A model generated the notes under the pieces. That model was given only the letters and a program-made list of their open reading frames with translations, had not been told where the DNA came from and searched no databases. The translations under genes and the position numbers were made by a program. Positions 62,780 through 64,000 of a stretch of 64,000 nt of DNA are shown here, in pieces. This DNA comes from Spirillospora albida (GTDB lineage Bacteria; Actinomycetota; Actinomycetes; Streptosporangiales; Streptosporangiaceae), in contig NZ_JOFJ01000022.1 of NCBI RefSeq assembly GCF_000718255.1, positions 24,004 to 88,003 on the forward strand, written 5' to 3'. How positions within the stretch are numbered: the stretch's first letter is position 1; every line of letters starts with the position of its first letter.

Positions 62780-62968
62780 TCAGCGGGCGGTGGTGGCCGC
62801 CATCACGGCGGCGCGCAGGGCCGTGCGGGTCAGAAGGAGGACGGGGCCGTCCGGGTCCTTGCTGTCCCGCACCGCCACCGCGCCGGGGACCCCCGCCAGC
62901 TCAACGCAGTCTCCGCCGTTCTCACCGCTGCGGCTCGCCTTGCGCCAGGTGGCGTCGCTCAGGTCCAT
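62780..62968 (-). CDS. DUF397 domain protein
   Basis: The 62-residue protein shows the full DUF397 signature: WRKASRSGENGGDCVELA, then VAVRDSKDPDGPVL. In Streptomyces such proteins partner WhiJ-type HTH regulators in development, possibly as an antitoxin-like or co-regulator unit. Its ATG overlaps the stop of the HTH gene by 10 nt. Confidence 0.94.
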   Translation of the reverse strand: MDLSDATWRKASRSGENGGDCVELAGVPGAVAVRDSKDPDGPVLLLTRTALRAAVMAATTAR

Positions 62969-63759
62969 TTCTCCAAAGCCTTTCTCATCTTCTCCAGGGA
63001 CATGTCTTCTGGAAGTGCTCTCGCCCGCAACTCCCTGAGCGTTTCGGAGAGTTCGGCGAGGTCCGCGGGGTTGTCGCTCGTGATGCCCCGTACCGTCGTC
63101 TCGATATACGCGACCTCGCTCCGGTCTTCCATGGTAGCCACCACGAAGGCGCCACCCGTGCCCGCCGGACGTCCATTGTTCCGGACGATCTGGATGGTGA
63201 TATTGGGAAGCTCACTGAGAGTGATCAGGTGAGTGATCTGCTCATGCATCACCTCAGGCGAGAGCACCAGGTAGTCGAACACCATTTCGCTGAGGAGGGC
63301 GACGAGCGCCGTAGGTCGCGCGTCCTCGCGGGTGAGGATGCTCTGGCGCGACATCCGCGCTTCCACAACTTCCTCCGAACTGAGGAAGGCGCGTGCGTAC
63401 GCCGGGGTCTGGAGCAGCCCAGGGAAGATCGTGTGCTGCCAGGTGACGAGCTCGAGGGCTTCCGATTCGGTCTGGGGCCAGTCGAACCAGATCGGTACGG
63501 GGTGCCCGTCCTTGTTGAGGTCCTCCCACAGGTTGAGAAGAGCCCCGCCCGCCTCGAGGTAGTCGTCCACGAGTTCCACGAAGGCGCGAGTGGCGCGCTT
63601 CTTTCCGCTCTCGATGCGGCTCACCTGGGCCGCGCTCACCTTCGCCAGGTGGGCGATCGTCTCCTGCTTGACGCCCTTGGCCTCCCGCATTCGTCGCATC
63701 TGGCGGCCGAACGCCACGAGCGCGGGGGACTCGGTTAGGCGTTGACGCCGTGCAGCCAT
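62959..63759 (-). CDS. HTH XRE-family regulator with DUF5753 domain
   Basis: The ~266-residue protein has an N-terminal helix-turn-helix (FGRQMRRMREAKGVKQETIAHLAKVSAAQVSRIESGK) and a C-terminal DUF5753 domain (ALELVTWQHTIFPGLLQTPAYARA, NITIQIVRNNG, VAYIETTVRG). This is the WhiJ-like class encoded next to DUF397 genes. ATG 63759 has GGAGG 9 nt upstream; GTG 63765 is too close to it. A divergent ATPase gene completes the common triad. Confidence 0.94.
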   Translation of the reverse strand: MAARRQRLTESPALVAFGRQMRRMREAKGVKQETIAHLAKVSAAQVSRIESGKKRATRAFVELVDDYLEAGGALLNLWEDLNKDGHPVPIWFDWPQTESEALELVTWQHTIFPGLLQTPAYARAFLSSEEVVEARMSRQSILTREDARPTALVALLSEMVFDYLVLSPEVMHEQITHLITLSELPNITIQIVRNNGRPAGTGGAFVVATMEDRSEVAYIETTVRGITSDNPADLAELSETLRELRARALPEDMSLEKMRKALEKWT

Positions 63760-63895
63760 GATCACTTACCTCCGTCGGTAACTTGCGCCCACATCCATCT
63801 CCTTGCTGTTGCGAGCCGCTTTGGACCTGCACGCAAAAGCTAGCCCCGGGAGTGGCTGAATGTATGGAGTTCGCCACAGACGGTAAGGAGAGGTC

Positions 63896-64000
63896 ATGGG
63901 CGAGGCGGCGCACAACGAGATGGTGGTGAAACAGGACCTCAAGGTCGTCGCGGAGGTGCGGCGGTTCGTCCGGTTGGTGACCGGTCAGTGGGAGGTGGAC
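63896..64000 (+). CDS. ATP-binding (anti-sigma-type) protein, N-terminal fragment
   Basis: An open frame from ATG 63896 runs off the window (35 codons). The ribosome binding site AAGGAG lies 6 nt upstream. The visible sequence VAEVRRFVRLVTGQWEVD is typical of the N-terminus of small actinomycete HATPase proteins that sit beside HTH-DUF5753/DUF397 pairs. Confidence 0.75.
   Translation, partial: MGEAAHNEMVVKQDLKVVAEVRRFVRLVTGQWEVD

Overview
The window reads as chromosomal DNA of a high-GC, sporulating-type actinomycete. Gene content and order (WhiB, BldC, DUF3073, valine dehydrogenase, purF/purM, SigE-type ECF sigma factor, HTH/DUF397 pair) point to the Streptosporangiales, perhaps an Actinomadura-like Thermomonosporaceae member; the family assignment is inference. 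I saw no rRNA or tRNA gene, insertion sequence, prophage or CRISPR array. Genes are tightly packed, many with 4-nt start/stop overlaps, and several units end in GC-rich hairpins.

Bases 1-16300: a CYTH/CHAD protein cut by the window edge, a GNAT acetyltransferase, a WhiB iron-sulfur regulator with a twin palindrome upstream, a quinone reductase-like enzyme, a rhomboid protease, a short-chain dehydrogenase, and two far-apart paralogues (4836-6290 and 14687-16306) of an unusual repeat-plus-membrane protein. Between them lie Spo0M, UDP-glucose dehydrogenase, a FadE5-like acyl-CoA dehydrogenase and a three-gene 2-oxoacid dehydrogenase operon (E1 alpha, E1 beta, E2).

Bases 16400-33830: the purine block and the developmental block. 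purS, an anti-sigma-type ATPase, purQ and purL run together; purL carries an extra N-terminal region of about 260 residues rich in Gly-Pro-Gln repeats. A convergent secreted coiled-coil protein has a leader that matches the cyclic-di-AMP (ydaO/yuaA) riboswitch, followed by a subtilisin-like protease and a membrane Ser/Thr kinase. purF and purM follow, separated by a 42-bp tandem repeat that lies in an open frame filling the gap. Then come a YdcF-like protein, DUF3073, valine dehydrogenase, a conserved hypothetical and bldC, an order I recall from Streptomyces.

Bases 34000-49500: TetR and LacI regulators, a lipoprotein amidase, a methyltransferase gene holding two inverted pairs of DnaA-box-like 9-mers, pyrD, small membrane proteins, an SCO0930-type lipoprotein, a SigE-like sigma factor divergent from an acyl-CoA synthetase, a short Rho protein, and an enoyl-CoA hydratase.

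Bases 49500-64000: a two-component system with a stand-alone copy of the kinase's sensor domain, a polysaccharide deacetylase, a UPF0014 permease coupled to a D-amino-acid PLP enzyme, an AMP-forming ligase, a monooxygenase/truncated-haemoglobin fusion, a CopC/YcnI copper operon, a 50-residue basic protein missed by length cut-offs, a thioesterase/alcohol dehydrogenase pair, a carboxymuconolactone decarboxylase-like protein, and a DUF397/HTH pair divergent from an ATPase gene cut by the right edge.
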